Of a DNA stretch of 46,668 bases, positions 6,967-14,412 are shown piece by piece. Below the pieces are notes generated by a model that was not told the DNA's origin, made no database searches, and saw only the letters and a list, made by a program, of their open reading frames with translations. Source of the stretch: Akkermansia muciniphila (lineage in GTDB: Bacteria > Verrucomicrobiota > Verrucomicrobiia > Limisphaerales > SXTU01); NCBI GenBank assembly GCA_945872195.1, contig CAMBZO010000001.1, forward strand, positions 1-46,668, in the 5' to 3' direction. A program made the position numbers and the translations under genes. Positions within the stretch are counted from its first letter, which is position 1; each line of letters begins with the position of its first letter.

Positions 6967-8036
6967 AGCAGGAGCATCGCGTCGCCGTAGCTGAAGAAGC
7001 GGTAGCGCTCGCGGACGGCCTCGGCGTAGGTGGCGAGCATGAGTTCGCGGCCGCGCAGTTCACCGGGCGCAGCGAAGGCGCTCACGAGCATGAGTAGCGT
7101 GGATTGCGGGAGGTGGAAGTTGGTGAGCAGCGCGTCCACGAAGCGGAATTCATACGGCGGGTGGATGAAGATGCGCGTGCGGCTCTGCAAAGCTGAAAGC
7201 TGGAAGTTGAAAGTTGAAAGGGCAGCGGCGCTTTCGAGGACGCGGACGGTGGTGGTGCCGACGGCGATGACGCGCCGGCCTTCGCGCTTGGCGGCGTTGA
7301 TGGCGTCGGCGGTGTCGGCGGGCAGCTCGAAGCGTTCCTCGTGCATCACGTGATCGGCGAGGTTGTCTGCCTTCACCGGCAAGAAAGTGCCGAGGCCGAC
7401 GTGGAGCGTGATGAAGTGGATTTGGACGCCGCGCGCGCGGAGCTCGTCGAGGAGCGCGGGGGTGAAGTGGAGTCCCGCCGTCGGCGCGGCGACGGAGCCA
7501 GCGGGCTGCGCGAAGACGGTTTGGTAGCGTGTGTGGTCCTCGGCTCCGGCAGCACGTTCGATGTAGGGCGGCAGGGGGATTTCGCCGTGGGTTTCGAGCT
7601 CGTCGAGGAGGTTCGGCGTGCCCGTGAAGCGCACGCGGCAGTGGCCTTCGTCATTTTTCTCCAACACGACGGCGCGCACGAGTGACGCGACTCCGCCGTT
7701 GGTCCGCAGTTGAATCTCAGCTCCAACGCGGACGCGTTTGCCGGGGCGCAGCAGGGTCCACCATTCATTTGGCGCGACTTCCTCCACGAGCAGCAACTCG
7801 ACTTGCCCGCCGGTTGAGGGCTTGTGTCCACGCAGACGCGCGCGGAGGACGCGGGAGTTGTTGAGCACCAGCACATCGCCTGCGCGGAGATAATCCGGCA
7901 GCTCGCGGAACTGGCGGTGCTCGGTGCGAGAATCGGTCCGGTGCAAGACGAGCAGTCGCGAACCATCGCGCGTGGGTGCGGGGGCTTGCGCGATGAGTTC
8001 CGGCGGGAGCGGGTAGTCGAAGTCAGCGGTGCGCAA
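6963..8036 (-). CDS. queA: tRNA preQ1(34) S-adenosylmethionine ribosyltransferase-isomerase
   Basis: A 357-residue QueA, which transfers and isomerises the ribose of S-adenosylmethionine onto preQ1 in tRNA wobble position 34 to give epoxyqueuosine. It begins MRTADFDYPLPPELIAQAPA and contains the family blocks RDGSRLLVL, GDVLVLNNSRV, AAPTAGLHFTPALLDEL, HVGLGTFLPV and LLTNFHLPQSTLLMLVSAF. Residues about 273-282 (STFNFQLSAL) are encoded by an in-frame repeat tract, replacing the usual short loop before the conserved TRIFIHPPYEF. Length is close to the family norm (340-360), so the repeat has replaced sequence rather than simply lengthened it. It is divergent from mraZ. Confidence 0.96.
   Translation of the reverse strand: MRTADFDYPLPPELIAQAPAPTRDGSRLLVLHRTDSRTEHRQFRELPDYLRAGDVLVLNNSRVLRARLRGHKPSTGGQVELLLVEEVAPNEWWTLLRPGKRVRVGAEIQLRTNGGVASLVRAVVLEKNDEGHCRVRFTGTPNLLDELETHGEIPLPPYIERAAGAEDHTRYQTVFAQPAGSVAAPTAGLHFTPALLDELRARGVQIHFITLHVGLGTFLPVKADNLADHVMHEERFELPADTADAINAAKREGRRVIAVGTTTVRVLESAAALSTFNFQLSALQSRTRIFIHPPYEFRFVDALLTNFHLPQSTLLMLVSAFAAPGELRGRELMLATYAEAVRERYRFFSYGDAMLLL
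7191..7220. repeat. In-frame low-complexity repeat inside queA
   Basis: AGCTGAAAGCTGGAAGTTGA and a further GTTGAAAG repeat the same word as the tract at 6868-6900. It lies fully inside queA and keeps the frame. Confidence 0.7.
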
Positions 8037-8304
8037 GGGGCGAAGTGGGGCTTGGAGTTCGGGGGAAAGGCGGCAGTGGGGCGGGAGTGGAGTGAACTGT
8101 CAGTTCTCACCGTGGAGTCTGAAACAGATAGCAACCTACTCAATAGTGGATATTTCCGAGTCGGATTTCGTTAAAGTTCTGCGATTCAAGCCTGCCGAAG
8201 GAATAGGACTCTTTCCCAATCAGAGCATTTCACTGGATTGATAGGCTTTTAAGCCGTTTGAAATCAACGAGTAACAACAAAAGTGAAAATAATTGTGTTA
8301 TTAG
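8037..8304. other. Divergent queA-mraZ intergenic region
   Basis: About 350 bp separate the queA and mraZ starts. This left part is clearly more AT-rich from about 8110 (for example GAAATCAACGAGTAACAAC) than the surrounding DNA. No gene, RNA fold or repeat that I can support was seen. It should hold the queA promoter and possibly upstream elements for the dcw cluster. Confidence 0.5.
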
Positions 8305-8334
8305 TTGACCGTTGTGGGGCTTAGTGGTTAAAAA
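8305..8334 (+). promoter_or_regulatory. Candidate dcw promoter upstream of mraZ
   Basis: TTGACC at 8305-8310 matches five of six bases of the sigma-70 -35 box. TAAAAA at 8329-8334 matches four of six of the -10 box, with an 18-bp spacer. A start near 8341 would give a short leader before the mraZ ATG at 8387. The MraZ boxes overlap and follow this promoter, as expected for repression. By-eye match only. Confidence 0.45.
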
Positions 8335-8359
8335 TGGGGCGCTCTGGGGCGCTGTGGGT
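8315..8359 (+). promoter_or_regulatory. MraZ operator: five TGGGN-type boxes at 10-bp spacing
   Basis: TGGGG (8315), TGGTT (8325), TGGGG (8335), TGGGG (8345) and TGGGT (8355) start exactly ten bases apart, each followed by a 5-base spacer. MraZ from E. coli and Mycoplasma is known to bind direct TGGGN repeats separated by 5 bases upstream of mraZ. Four boxes fit the consensus and the second is degenerate. The array ends 27 bp before the mraZ start. Autoregulation of the whole cluster is the natural reading. Confidence 0.85.
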
Positions 8360-8386
8360 TATGTTGAGTGTTCCTGAGCGCGGCAT

Positions 8387-8848
8387 ATGTCTACAACCAC
8401 TAGCAACGCTCGCATCACCTTCAAGGGTGAATACGACTTTGGCGTGGACGATAAGCGGCGGGTGCAAATCCCGGCGAAATGGCGTCCAGCGGAAGAAGTC
8501 GCGTTGTCCGTGCATTTCTGGAAGGCCGAGGGCCAGCGCCATCCGTGCTTGCTGGTTCTGCCTCCAGCTACCGCGAGAAAGCTTGAGGAGAAGATGGAAG
8601 GCATGTCCTTCAGCGACCCCAAGGCGGAGACGCTCCGTCGCCTGCTGGGCGCGGACTGCGATGACCTGACACTCGATTCGGCGGGGCGCATCTGTCTGCC
8701 GGAGAAACTGGCGTCGAAGGCGGGCATTGGCAAGAAGGTGATTCTGGTCGGCCTGTTTGACCGATTCCAAATTTGGAACCCGGAGTTCTACGCGGACACC
8801 CAGGTCACCGACGAGGTGGCGCGTCCCGATGCCATCAAACTGATTTAG
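8387..8848 (+). CDS. mraZ: Transcriptional regulator MraZ
   Basis: A 153-residue MraZ made of two AbrB/SpoVT-like half domains: FKGEYDFGVDDKRRVQIPAK at the N-terminus and LDSAGRICLPEKLASKAGI in the second half, each carrying the D(K/S)-x-R-(I/V)-x-(I/L)-P core. MraZ forms ring-shaped oligomers and binds the TGGGN boxes upstream of its own gene; in E. coli it represses dcw transcription. It is the first gene of the cluster and a matching box array lies directly upstream. No strong Shine-Dalgarno sequence precedes the ATG. Length is normal (140-155). Confidence 0.95.
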   Translation: MSTTTSNARITFKGEYDFGVDDKRRVQIPAKWRPAEEVALSVHFWKAEGQRHPCLLVLPPATARKLEEKMEGMSFSDPKAETLRRLLGADCDDLTLDSAGRICLPEKLASKAGIGKKVILVGLFDRFQIWNPEFYADTQVTDEVARPDAIKLI

Positions 8849-8850
8849 CC

Positions 8851-8964
8851 ATGGGTCTGCTCAAATTACTCAATTCCGGCAAAAGCCGCGTGGGCCTGAC
8901 TAGCAGGCTCGTCACGAAGGCGCCGCGCGGCGCGCTCGCGTGGCGCTCCCTGTTGGCTGTGTAA
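8851..8964 (+). CDS. Possible 37-residue small protein
   Basis: An ATG-started frame sits two bases after the mraZ stop and encodes 37 residues (MGLLKLLNSGKSRVGLTSRL, then a basic, Ala/Leu-rich tail). It ends 13 bp before rsmH and fills the mraZ-rsmH gap. The composition is basic and mildly amphipathic. No family recognised and chance is possible; position and a clean fit between two dcw genes are the only support. Confidence 0.35.
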   Translation: MGLLKLLNSGKSRVGLTSRLVTKAPRGALAWRSLLAV

Positions 8965-8977
8965 CGGCGCATGAAAC

Positions 8978-9910
8978 GTGACCAGCTTCATCCACAACCC
9001 AGTGATGGTGGAGGAAGTGTTGGCCGCACTCGGGCCCAAGCCCGGCGGGACGTTCGCCGACGGGACGCTGGGTTCGGGTGGGCACGCGACGGCGATTCTG
9101 CGGGCCAGCGCACCGACTGGATGGCTCTTTGGCTGCGATCGCGATGGCGATGCACTTGACGCGGCGCGTGCGCGACTGACAGCGGAGTTCGCGGGCCGGT
9201 TCGAGCTGCAGCGCGGGAATTTTACGGAACTGCCGGACTGGGTTCCGGCGGGCAGTTGCGATGGGGTGCTGCTGGATTTGGGCGTGAGTTCGCCGCAACT
9301 GGACCGTGCGGAACGCGGGTTCAGTTTTCAGCAGGACGGCCCGCTCGATATGCGGATGGACGCGCGGCAGGCGTTGACGGCGGCGGACTTGATCAACTCC
9401 GCGAGCGCCGAAGAGCTGATGAGAATTTTCTGGGACTACGGTGATGAGCCGGATGCACGACGGATGGCGCGGGCCATCGAGCACGACCGGCAGATGCAGC
9501 GGTTTACGACGACGCGGCAGCTCGCGGAGCTGATGGAACGAATCTCTCCGCGACACGGGCGCAAGGCGCACCCGGCCACGCGCGTGTTTCAGGCGCTGCG
9601 CATCGCGGTGAACGACGAGATCGGCTCGCTGCGGCGCGGGCTGACGGGCGCGGTGCGGTTGCTCAAGCCCGGCGGGCGGCTGGCGGTGATCACGTTTCAC
9701 TCGCTCGAAGACCGCGTGGTGAAGGAATTCGGGCGCGAGCAGGCGCGAGATTATGTGGTGCCCGGCGAAGTGGACGTGCCGGAGCTCCGGCAGCCGAGAG
9801 CGCCGGTGGTGCGGTTGGTCACGCGGAAGGCGATTTGCGCCAGCGACGCGGAAGTCGCGGCGAACCCTCGGGCGCGCAGCGCGCAACTGCGGGTGATGGA
9901 AAAAGCTTAA
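8978..9910 (+). CDS. rsmH: 16S rRNA (cytosine1402-N4)-methyltransferase
   Basis: A 310-residue RsmH (MraW), which methylates N4 of C1402 in the 16S rRNA P site using S-adenosylmethionine. The N-terminus MTSFIHNPVMVEEVL is the classic family start. The SAM loop is FADGTLGSGGHATAIL, and the signature LLDLGVSSPQLDRAERGFSF with GPLDMRMD follows. ITFHSLEDRVVKEF closes the fold. The start is a GTG at 8978; an ATG at 8971 is in another frame. It lies second in the dcw run after mraZ, as usual. Length is normal (300-315). Confidence 0.96.
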   Translation: MTSFIHNPVMVEEVLAALGPKPGGTFADGTLGSGGHATAILRASAPTGWLFGCDRDGDALDAARARLTAEFAGRFELQRGNFTELPDWVPAGSCDGVLLDLGVSSPQLDRAERGFSFQQDGPLDMRMDARQALTAADLINSASAEELMRIFWDYGDEPDARRMARAIEHDRQMQRFTTTRQLAELMERISPRHGRKAHPATRVFQALRIAVNDEIGSLRRGLTGAVRLLKPGGRLAVITFHSLEDRVVKEFGREQARDYVVPGEVDVPELRQPRAPVVRLVTRKAICASDAEVAANPRARSAQLRVMEKA

Positions 9911-9921
9911 CAACGAAGGAC

Positions 9922-10371
9922 ATGGCGAAGAATCGAAAGAATAGCGCAGGTGGCGGGGTCCGGCTCGGCCCGGTGGTGAAGGCGTTCTTCATCTGCATGG
10001 TCCTTTGCTCGCTCGGGGTGACCTATGTGTGGCAGAAGCGTCAGATTTACTCCCTCGGGGTCAAGACCGAGCAGCTTGAAAAGAAGCTCACCACGCTCAA
10101 ACGCGAGAACGAAATGCGCCGCCAGCAGATGGCGATGCTGCACTCGCTACCTTATCTCGACGCGCGCGTAAAGGAGCTGAAACTCGGCCTCGGCGTCCCC
10201 ACGCCCGACCAGATTCTCACCCTCGTAGAAGGCTCGATTACCCGCATTGCGCCGCGGAACGCCCCGCGCAACGTCCCGTTGCCGTCCGTTTCAGCGATGA
10301 CTCTTCCGCCCGATAAAACCTACCTCGCCTACGCCACGAAGCCTTTGCCTCCACCCACCAGGAAACGCTGA
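9922..10371 (+). CDS. ftsL: FtsL-like division protein
   Basis: A 149-residue bitopic protein: a short basic N-terminus (MAKNRKNSAGGGVRLG), a transmembrane helix at about residues 17-37 (VVKAFFICMVLCSLGVTYVW), then a coiled-coil-like helix (KTEQLEKKLTTLKRENEMRR, 52-71) and a Pro-rich tail. Size, topology and place between rsmH and ftsI match FtsL, which forms the FtsQ-FtsL-FtsB complex that activates septal synthesis by FtsWI. FtsL sequences diverge strongly, so the name rests on position and architecture. A Shine-Dalgarno-like GAAGGA precedes the ATG very closely. The tail of about 70 residues after the coil is longer than in E. coli FtsL. Confidence 0.75.
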   Translation: MAKNRKNSAGGGVRLGPVVKAFFICMVLCSLGVTYVWQKRQIYSLGVKTEQLEKKLTTLKRENEMRRQQMAMLHSLPYLDARVKELKLGLGVPTPDQILTLVEGSITRIAPRNAPRNVPLPSVSAMTLPPDKTYLAYATKPLPPPTRKR

Positions 10372-10384
10372 AACACGAACAACC

Positions 10385-10447
10385 ATGAACACCACCGCCA
10401 TCCGCCACGAGGACGAGTCCGACTTCGAGATGAGTTTCGCCGCCTGA
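10385..10447 (+). CDS. Possible 20-codon leader ORF coupled to ftsI
   Basis: ATG at 10385 opens a 20-residue frame (MNTTAIRHEDESDFEMSFAA) whose TGA at 10445-10447 shares its A with the ftsI ATG (TGATG). It occupies the 75-bp ftsL-ftsI gap. The acidic peptide has no known homologue. It could be a translational coupling leader or a chance frame. Confidence 0.35.
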   Translation: MNTTAIRHEDESDFEMSFAA

Positions 10448-12582
10448 TGTCCGCCCGAGTGACAGCGCAGGATGCCACGCTCCAGCCGTTCCAGAACCGA
10501 CGGCTGCTGCTGATGGCATTCCTGTTGTTTGTCGCCTTCTGCGGCCTCGGCTACCGGCTCGTGGATTTGCAGGTCATGCAGCATGAGGCCCTCAAGGCAA
10601 AGGTCCGTGCCCAATTCGAAAGGACTCGCTTCATCGAACCCCGCCGTGGCGACATCCGCGACGCGCGCGGCAACCTCCTCGCTACCAGTCGCCCGGTGAA
10701 GACCGTTTTCGCCGACCCCGTGCTCATCGGCAGCCGCCAGTCAGACATCGCCCGAGCGCTCGCGCCGATTTTCCAAGTCCCCGAGGCCGAGTTGCACAAG
10801 CGCCTCTTGCCGCAGATCACGGTCCGCACCAACCCTATCGCTTCGCTCGATGGCGCTCTGCTCACCAACCGCAACATCGTGCTCGTGGATGGCTACGTGC
10901 TCGCGCCAAGCGGTGTGCTGCACACGAACCGTTTCATCGCCCTCCACAAAGGCGTCGTGACCACGAACTACAACTTCGTCGCCACCAACTCCCCGCTCGT
11001 CCTCTCGAACAGCTACGTCGTCATCACGAACCAGCTCATCGTCGTCACCAATCGCCACGTCGTGCTGGCGCACAAAGTGCCGCTGGAGCAGTGGGGGCAG
11101 ATCACCGCCGCGATGTCGAAGCTCACTTTCGCTGGCGTGGACGAGAAGAAACTCCCGCGTAAGGAGAAGGCCTTCTACCGCGAACTGCGGGCCAAGGCCA
11201 TCAACACCGACCCCGTGGACGACCAGATTCGCATCTACCCCAACCAGTCCCTCGCCGCGCACGTGCTCGGTTTCATAGGACCGGTCACGCGCACGAATGC
11301 CGCGAACGGGGTCATCCGCACCGAGTCTGCCGGCCTCGACGGGCTCGAGCGGCAACTGGATGCGAAGCTCAATGGCGTGCGCGGCTGGCGCGAGATGGAA
11401 GTGGGTGGCAAGGGCGCTGAGCTCGTGATGAACCGACAGCAGGAAGTCGAGGCACAGGACGGCCTCAACGCCGTGCTCACGATCGACGCCGCGATGCAGC
11501 ACATCCTTGAAACCGAGATCGCGGAAATCATGGTCAAGTTCAACCCCGTCAGCGCCTCGGGCATCGTGCTGCGTCCGAGCACCGGCGAAATCCTCGCGAT
11601 GGGTTCTCGCCCGACCTACGACCCGAATCAGCCGGGCAAGTCGCCCATCTCCGCGCTCAAGAACCGCATGACCGTGGACAGCTACGAGCCGGGTTCAACC
11701 TTCAAGATCGTCTCCATCGGCGCGGCATTGAACGAAGGGCTGACAACTCTCGGTGAACGGATTGATTGCGAGCGGGGCACCTGGTTCTACAAGGGCAAAC
11801 CGCTGCGCGATCATGACCCGCTCGGCGTCCTCACGGTCGAGGACGTGATGATGAAATCGTCGAACATCGGCTCTGCAAAAATCGGACTGCGCCTCGGCGA
11901 CCAAGGCCTGTTTAATTACCTCACCGCTTTTGGCTTCGGCGAGCGCACCGGTGTCCCGCTCCCGGGCGAGGCGCGCGGGCAGCTCATCCCGCTGAAGAAG
12001 TGGGACGGCATCACCGGTTCACGTGTGTCCATCGGCCACTCCGCCGCCGCCACGCCGCTCCAGATGGCGATGGCGATGGCGGCGATCGCCAACGGCGGCA
12101 AGCTCATGCGACCGCTGCTCGTGGATCGTCTCGAAGATGCGGACGGCAAAGTGGTGATGAAGCACCACCCGCAAATCATCCGACAGGTTTTCAAACCGGA
12201 AATCTCAAAGCAGGTTGTCGAGACACTCAAGCGCGTCGTTTCCACCGACGGCACGGCGGAGAAGGCACGGCTCGGTTACTACACCGCCGCTGGCAAGACC
12301 GGCACCGCACAGAAGCTGGAGAACGGGCAATACAGCCACTCCAAATATTTTTCCTCCTTCATCGGCTTCTTCCCGGCGGACAAACCGGAACTGCTTATCT
12401 ACGTGTGCGTGGACGAACCGGAAAAGGCCAAGGGCTATTATGGTGGTCAGGTGGCCGGTCAGGCTTTCAAGAACATCGCGCTGCGCTCCGCAAACTATCT
12501 GAACATCCGTCCCGAAACCGCTGTGGGTGAAGCCGTCACCGGCTTGGCTCAAGCACCCCAGGCAACGAACCGAACGAACTGA
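10447..12582 (+). CDS. ftsI: Septal peptidoglycan transpeptidase (class B PBP, FtsI)
   Basis: A 711-residue penicillin-binding protein that cross-links septal peptidoglycan with FtsW. It has a membrane anchor at residues 19-36, the PBP dimerisation domain (FIEPRRGDIRDARGNLLA) and a C-terminal transpeptidase domain. Catalytic motifs are S417-TFK420, SSN at 471-473 and KTG at 617-619. It is larger than usual FtsI (550-620) mainly because residues about 128-208 carry a repetitive insertion with five consecutive 7-residue units ([TS]N-x-x-hydrophobic) before the canonical NRHVVLAHKVPLEQW strand. The start ATG overlaps the stop of a short upstream frame. No PASTA domains. Position after ftsL and before murE supports the division role over elongation. 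Confidence 0.93.
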   Translation: MSARVTAQDATLQPFQNRRLLLMAFLLFVAFCGLGYRLVDLQVMQHEALKAKVRAQFERTRFIEPRRGDIRDARGNLLATSRPVKTVFADPVLIGSRQSDIARALAPIFQVPEAELHKRLLPQITVRTNPIASLDGALLTNRNIVLVDGYVLAPSGVLHTNRFIALHKGVVTTNYNFVATNSPLVLSNSYVVITNQLIVVTNRHVVLAHKVPLEQWGQITAAMSKLTFAGVDEKKLPRKEKAFYRELRAKAINTDPVDDQIRIYPNQSLAAHVLGFIGPVTRTNAANGVIRTESAGLDGLERQLDAKLNGVRGWREMEVGGKGAELVMNRQQEVEAQDGLNAVLTIDAAMQHILETEIAEIMVKFNPVSASGIVLRPSTGEILAMGSRPTYDPNQPGKSPISALKNRMTVDSYEPGSTFKIVSIGAALNEGLTTLGERIDCERGTWFYKGKPLRDHDPLGVLTVEDVMMKSSNIGSAKIGLRLGDQGLFNYLTAFGFGERTGVPLPGEARGQLIPLKKWDGITGSRVSIGHSAAATPLQMAMAMAAIANGGKLMRPLLVDRLEDADGKVVMKHHPQIIRQVFKPEISKQVVETLKRVVSTDGTAEKARLGYYTAAGKTGTAQKLENGQYSHSKYFSSFIGFFPADKPELLIYVCVDEPEKAKGYYGGQVAGQAFKNIALRSANYLNIRPETAVGEAVTGLAQAPQATNRTN
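10963..11067 (+). repeat. Five in-frame 21-bp repeats in ftsI
   Basis: Residues 173-207 of the PBP read as five 7-residue units TNYNFVA, TNSPLVL, SNSYVVI, TNQLIVV, TNRHVVL. Earlier, more widely spaced TN units (128, 140, 160) suggest older copies. At DNA level the units share AC-AA(C/T) plus GTC/CTC triplets but are diverged. Confidence 0.8.
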
Positions 12583-12584
12583 CC

Positions 12585-12905
12585 GTGACGACTGACGAAC
12601 AGCTGACAATGACCGCGCCGCTCTCCAATCGGAGTGCGGTCTACCAGGCCGCAGCGGCTGATTCCGTGGAGACCATCGGAGCTCGGCAAGCCCCCTCCGC
12701 AGGTGCCCGCTGCGCTCCGGAGTCCAAGCTCCGCCGCGCTCCCTTCCGCTCGCTCGTCCTCTCGCAGAGCTGGGTGCCTTTCTCCGTCTCCCCGCGCGAG
12801 CGTTCTGCGATGCGGCCGAGCACACTCACGGCCGCCGAGGCCTTCACCCTTCTTTCGAGCGAACTCGACTCCCGACGTGGCGGGACGAAACCACCCGCCG
12901 CCTGA
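12585..12905 (+). CDS. Doubtful 106-residue frame in the ftsI-murE gap
   Basis: This 327-bp gap is filled by one open frame from GTG 12585 (or ATG 12609) to 12905. The product is Ala/Ser/Arg-rich (SNRSAVYQAAAADSVETIG), with no domain, signal peptide or membrane segment, and low-complexity composition. The same strand is open in a second frame continuous with murE, so openness alone is weak evidence in this GC-rich DNA. It may be a small gene specific to this lineage or, I think more likely, a remnant of a dispersed repeat inserted in the cluster. Confidence 0.3.
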   Translation: MTTDEQLTMTAPLSNRSAVYQAAAADSVETIGARQAPSAGARCAPESKLRRAPFRSLVLSQSWVPFSVSPRERSAMRPSTLTAAEAFTLLSSELDSRRGGTKPPAA

Positions 12906-12909
12906 CCCG

Positions 12910-14412
12910 ATGCAACTGAAAGAACTTCTCGATGGACTGCCGCTGCTGCGCTCGGAAGGCTCTCTGGATCGATTGGTTGCAGGAGTGACCGCTGACTCCC
13001 GCCGCCTTTCGCCGGGCATGGTGTTTATCGCCGTGCCGGGCGAGAACCACGACGGCCACGACTTCATCAGCACTGCGATTGACCGTGGGGCTGCCGCCAT
13101 CATTTGCGAGCGAAACGGCTTTTCCTCCGGTCGCGCGACGAAGGTGAAAGTCACCGACGCCCGCATCGCTCTGGCTGTCGCGGCGGCGAATTTCCACGGC
13201 CATCCCAGCCGCAAGCTCAAGGTCATCGGCGTGACCGGCACGAACGGAAAAACCACCGTGAGCTTCATGGTGAAGCACATTCTGGAAGCGGCCGGCATCC
13301 ACGCCGGCTTGCTCGGAACCATCCGCTACGAGATCGGCGACCGCGTGCTGCCGGCCCAGCGCACCACGCCGGAGTCATCCGAGATTCAGGCGTTCATGGC
13401 GCAGATGATCCGTGCCGGCTGCGAGGCGTGCGTGATGGAGGTCAGTTCCCACGCGCTGGCGCAGAAGCGTGTTCACGGCGTTGAGTTCGACCTCGGCATC
13501 TTCACGAACCTGACGCAAGACCACCTCGATTTCCACGGAGACATGGAGAGCTACTATGAGGCGAAGAAACAGCTCTTCACCTCGATTCAGGAAGGGGCCA
13601 AGCCCGGCGCGGCAATTCTGAACATTGACGACTCCTTCGGCTCCCGGCTTGCGCGCGAGACGAGCGCGGAAGTGCAGCTCACCTACGGCCTCGACGAGTC
13701 TGCCAAGCTGCGCGCCACTGAGTTTCAGCTTGGCCACGGGGAAACGAGCTTCACCGCCGAGACTCCTGCGGGATGCTTCGCCGTGAGGATGCCCCTCATC
13801 GGGCGGCACAACATTTACAACGCCCTCGCCGCCATCGGCGCGGGCCTCGCGCTGCGCGTCCCCATCGCGAAGATTCAAGCCGCGCTGCGCACGATGCCCG
13901 CCGTGCCGGGCCGATTGGAGCGCATCTCGGCTGGCCAGCCTTTCAGCGTGTTCGTGGACTACGCGCACACCGACGACGCTCTTCAGCACGTCCTGCGCAC
14001 CGTGCGTGAAATCACGCCGGGCCGCGTGCTGCTCGCCTTCGGTTGCGGCGGTGCGCGTGACACTGACAAGCGTGCGAAGATGGGCCAGGTCGCCGCGCTC
14101 CTCGCTCACCACACCCTCATCACCAGCGACAACCCGCGCCGTGAATCGCCCGCGTCCATCGCCGCGCAGATCGAGGCGGGCTTCACCTCGATTCGCCCTG
14201 ACCAGTTCACCGTGGAACTCGATCGTGCGCAGGCCATCCGCGAGTTGGTCGGCCTCGCGCGCCCCGGCGACACCGTGCTCATCGCCGGCAAGGGCCACGA
14301 GACTTACCAGGAATTTGAAGACACGGTTGTCCCATTTGATGACCGGGTGCATGCGCGGGAAGCGTTGGAGGAACTCGGGTGGGGAAAACCGCAATTGGCG
14401 AAAGCTGCTTAA
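12910..14412 (+). CDS. murE: UDP-MurNAc-tripeptide synthetase (meso-DAP type)
   Basis: A 500-residue Mur ligase that adds the third residue to UDP-MurNAc-L-Ala-D-Glu. Signatures: VTADSRRLSPGMVFIAVPG at the N-terminus, the P-loop GTNGKTT at 110-116, and EVSSHALAQKRV. DNPR at 407-410 is the motif associated with meso-diaminopimelate rather than lysine, so a DAP-type Gram-negative wall is predicted. GKGHETYQ lies near the C-terminus. The ATG at 12910 gives normal length; the frame is open 276 bp further upstream but that part is Arg/Ser/Pro-rich and unlike MurE. The stop overlaps the murF start (TAATG). Confidence 0.96.
   Translation: MQLKELLDGLPLLRSEGSLDRLVAGVTADSRRLSPGMVFIAVPGENHDGHDFISTAIDRGAAAIICERNGFSSGRATKVKVTDARIALAVAAANFHGHPSRKLKVIGVTGTNGKTTVSFMVKHILEAAGIHAGLLGTIRYEIGDRVLPAQRTTPESSEIQAFMAQMIRAGCEACVMEVSSHALAQKRVHGVEFDLGIFTNLTQDHLDFHGDMESYYEAKKQLFTSIQEGAKPGAAILNIDDSFGSRLARETSAEVQLTYGLDESAKLRATEFQLGHGETSFTAETPAGCFAVRMPLIGRHNIYNALAAIGAGLALRVPIAKIQAALRTMPAVPGRLERISAGQPFSVFVDYAHTDDALQHVLRTVREITPGRVLLAFGCGGARDTDKRAKMGQVAALLAHHTLITSDNPRRESPASIAAQIEAGFTSIRPDQFTVELDRAQAIRELVGLARPGDTVLIAGKGHETYQEFEDTVVPFDDRVHAREALEELGWGKPQLAKAA

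Noticed and set aside
8361..8386. ATG at 8361 as an earlier mraZ start
   Set aside because: It is in another frame and stops within a few codons.
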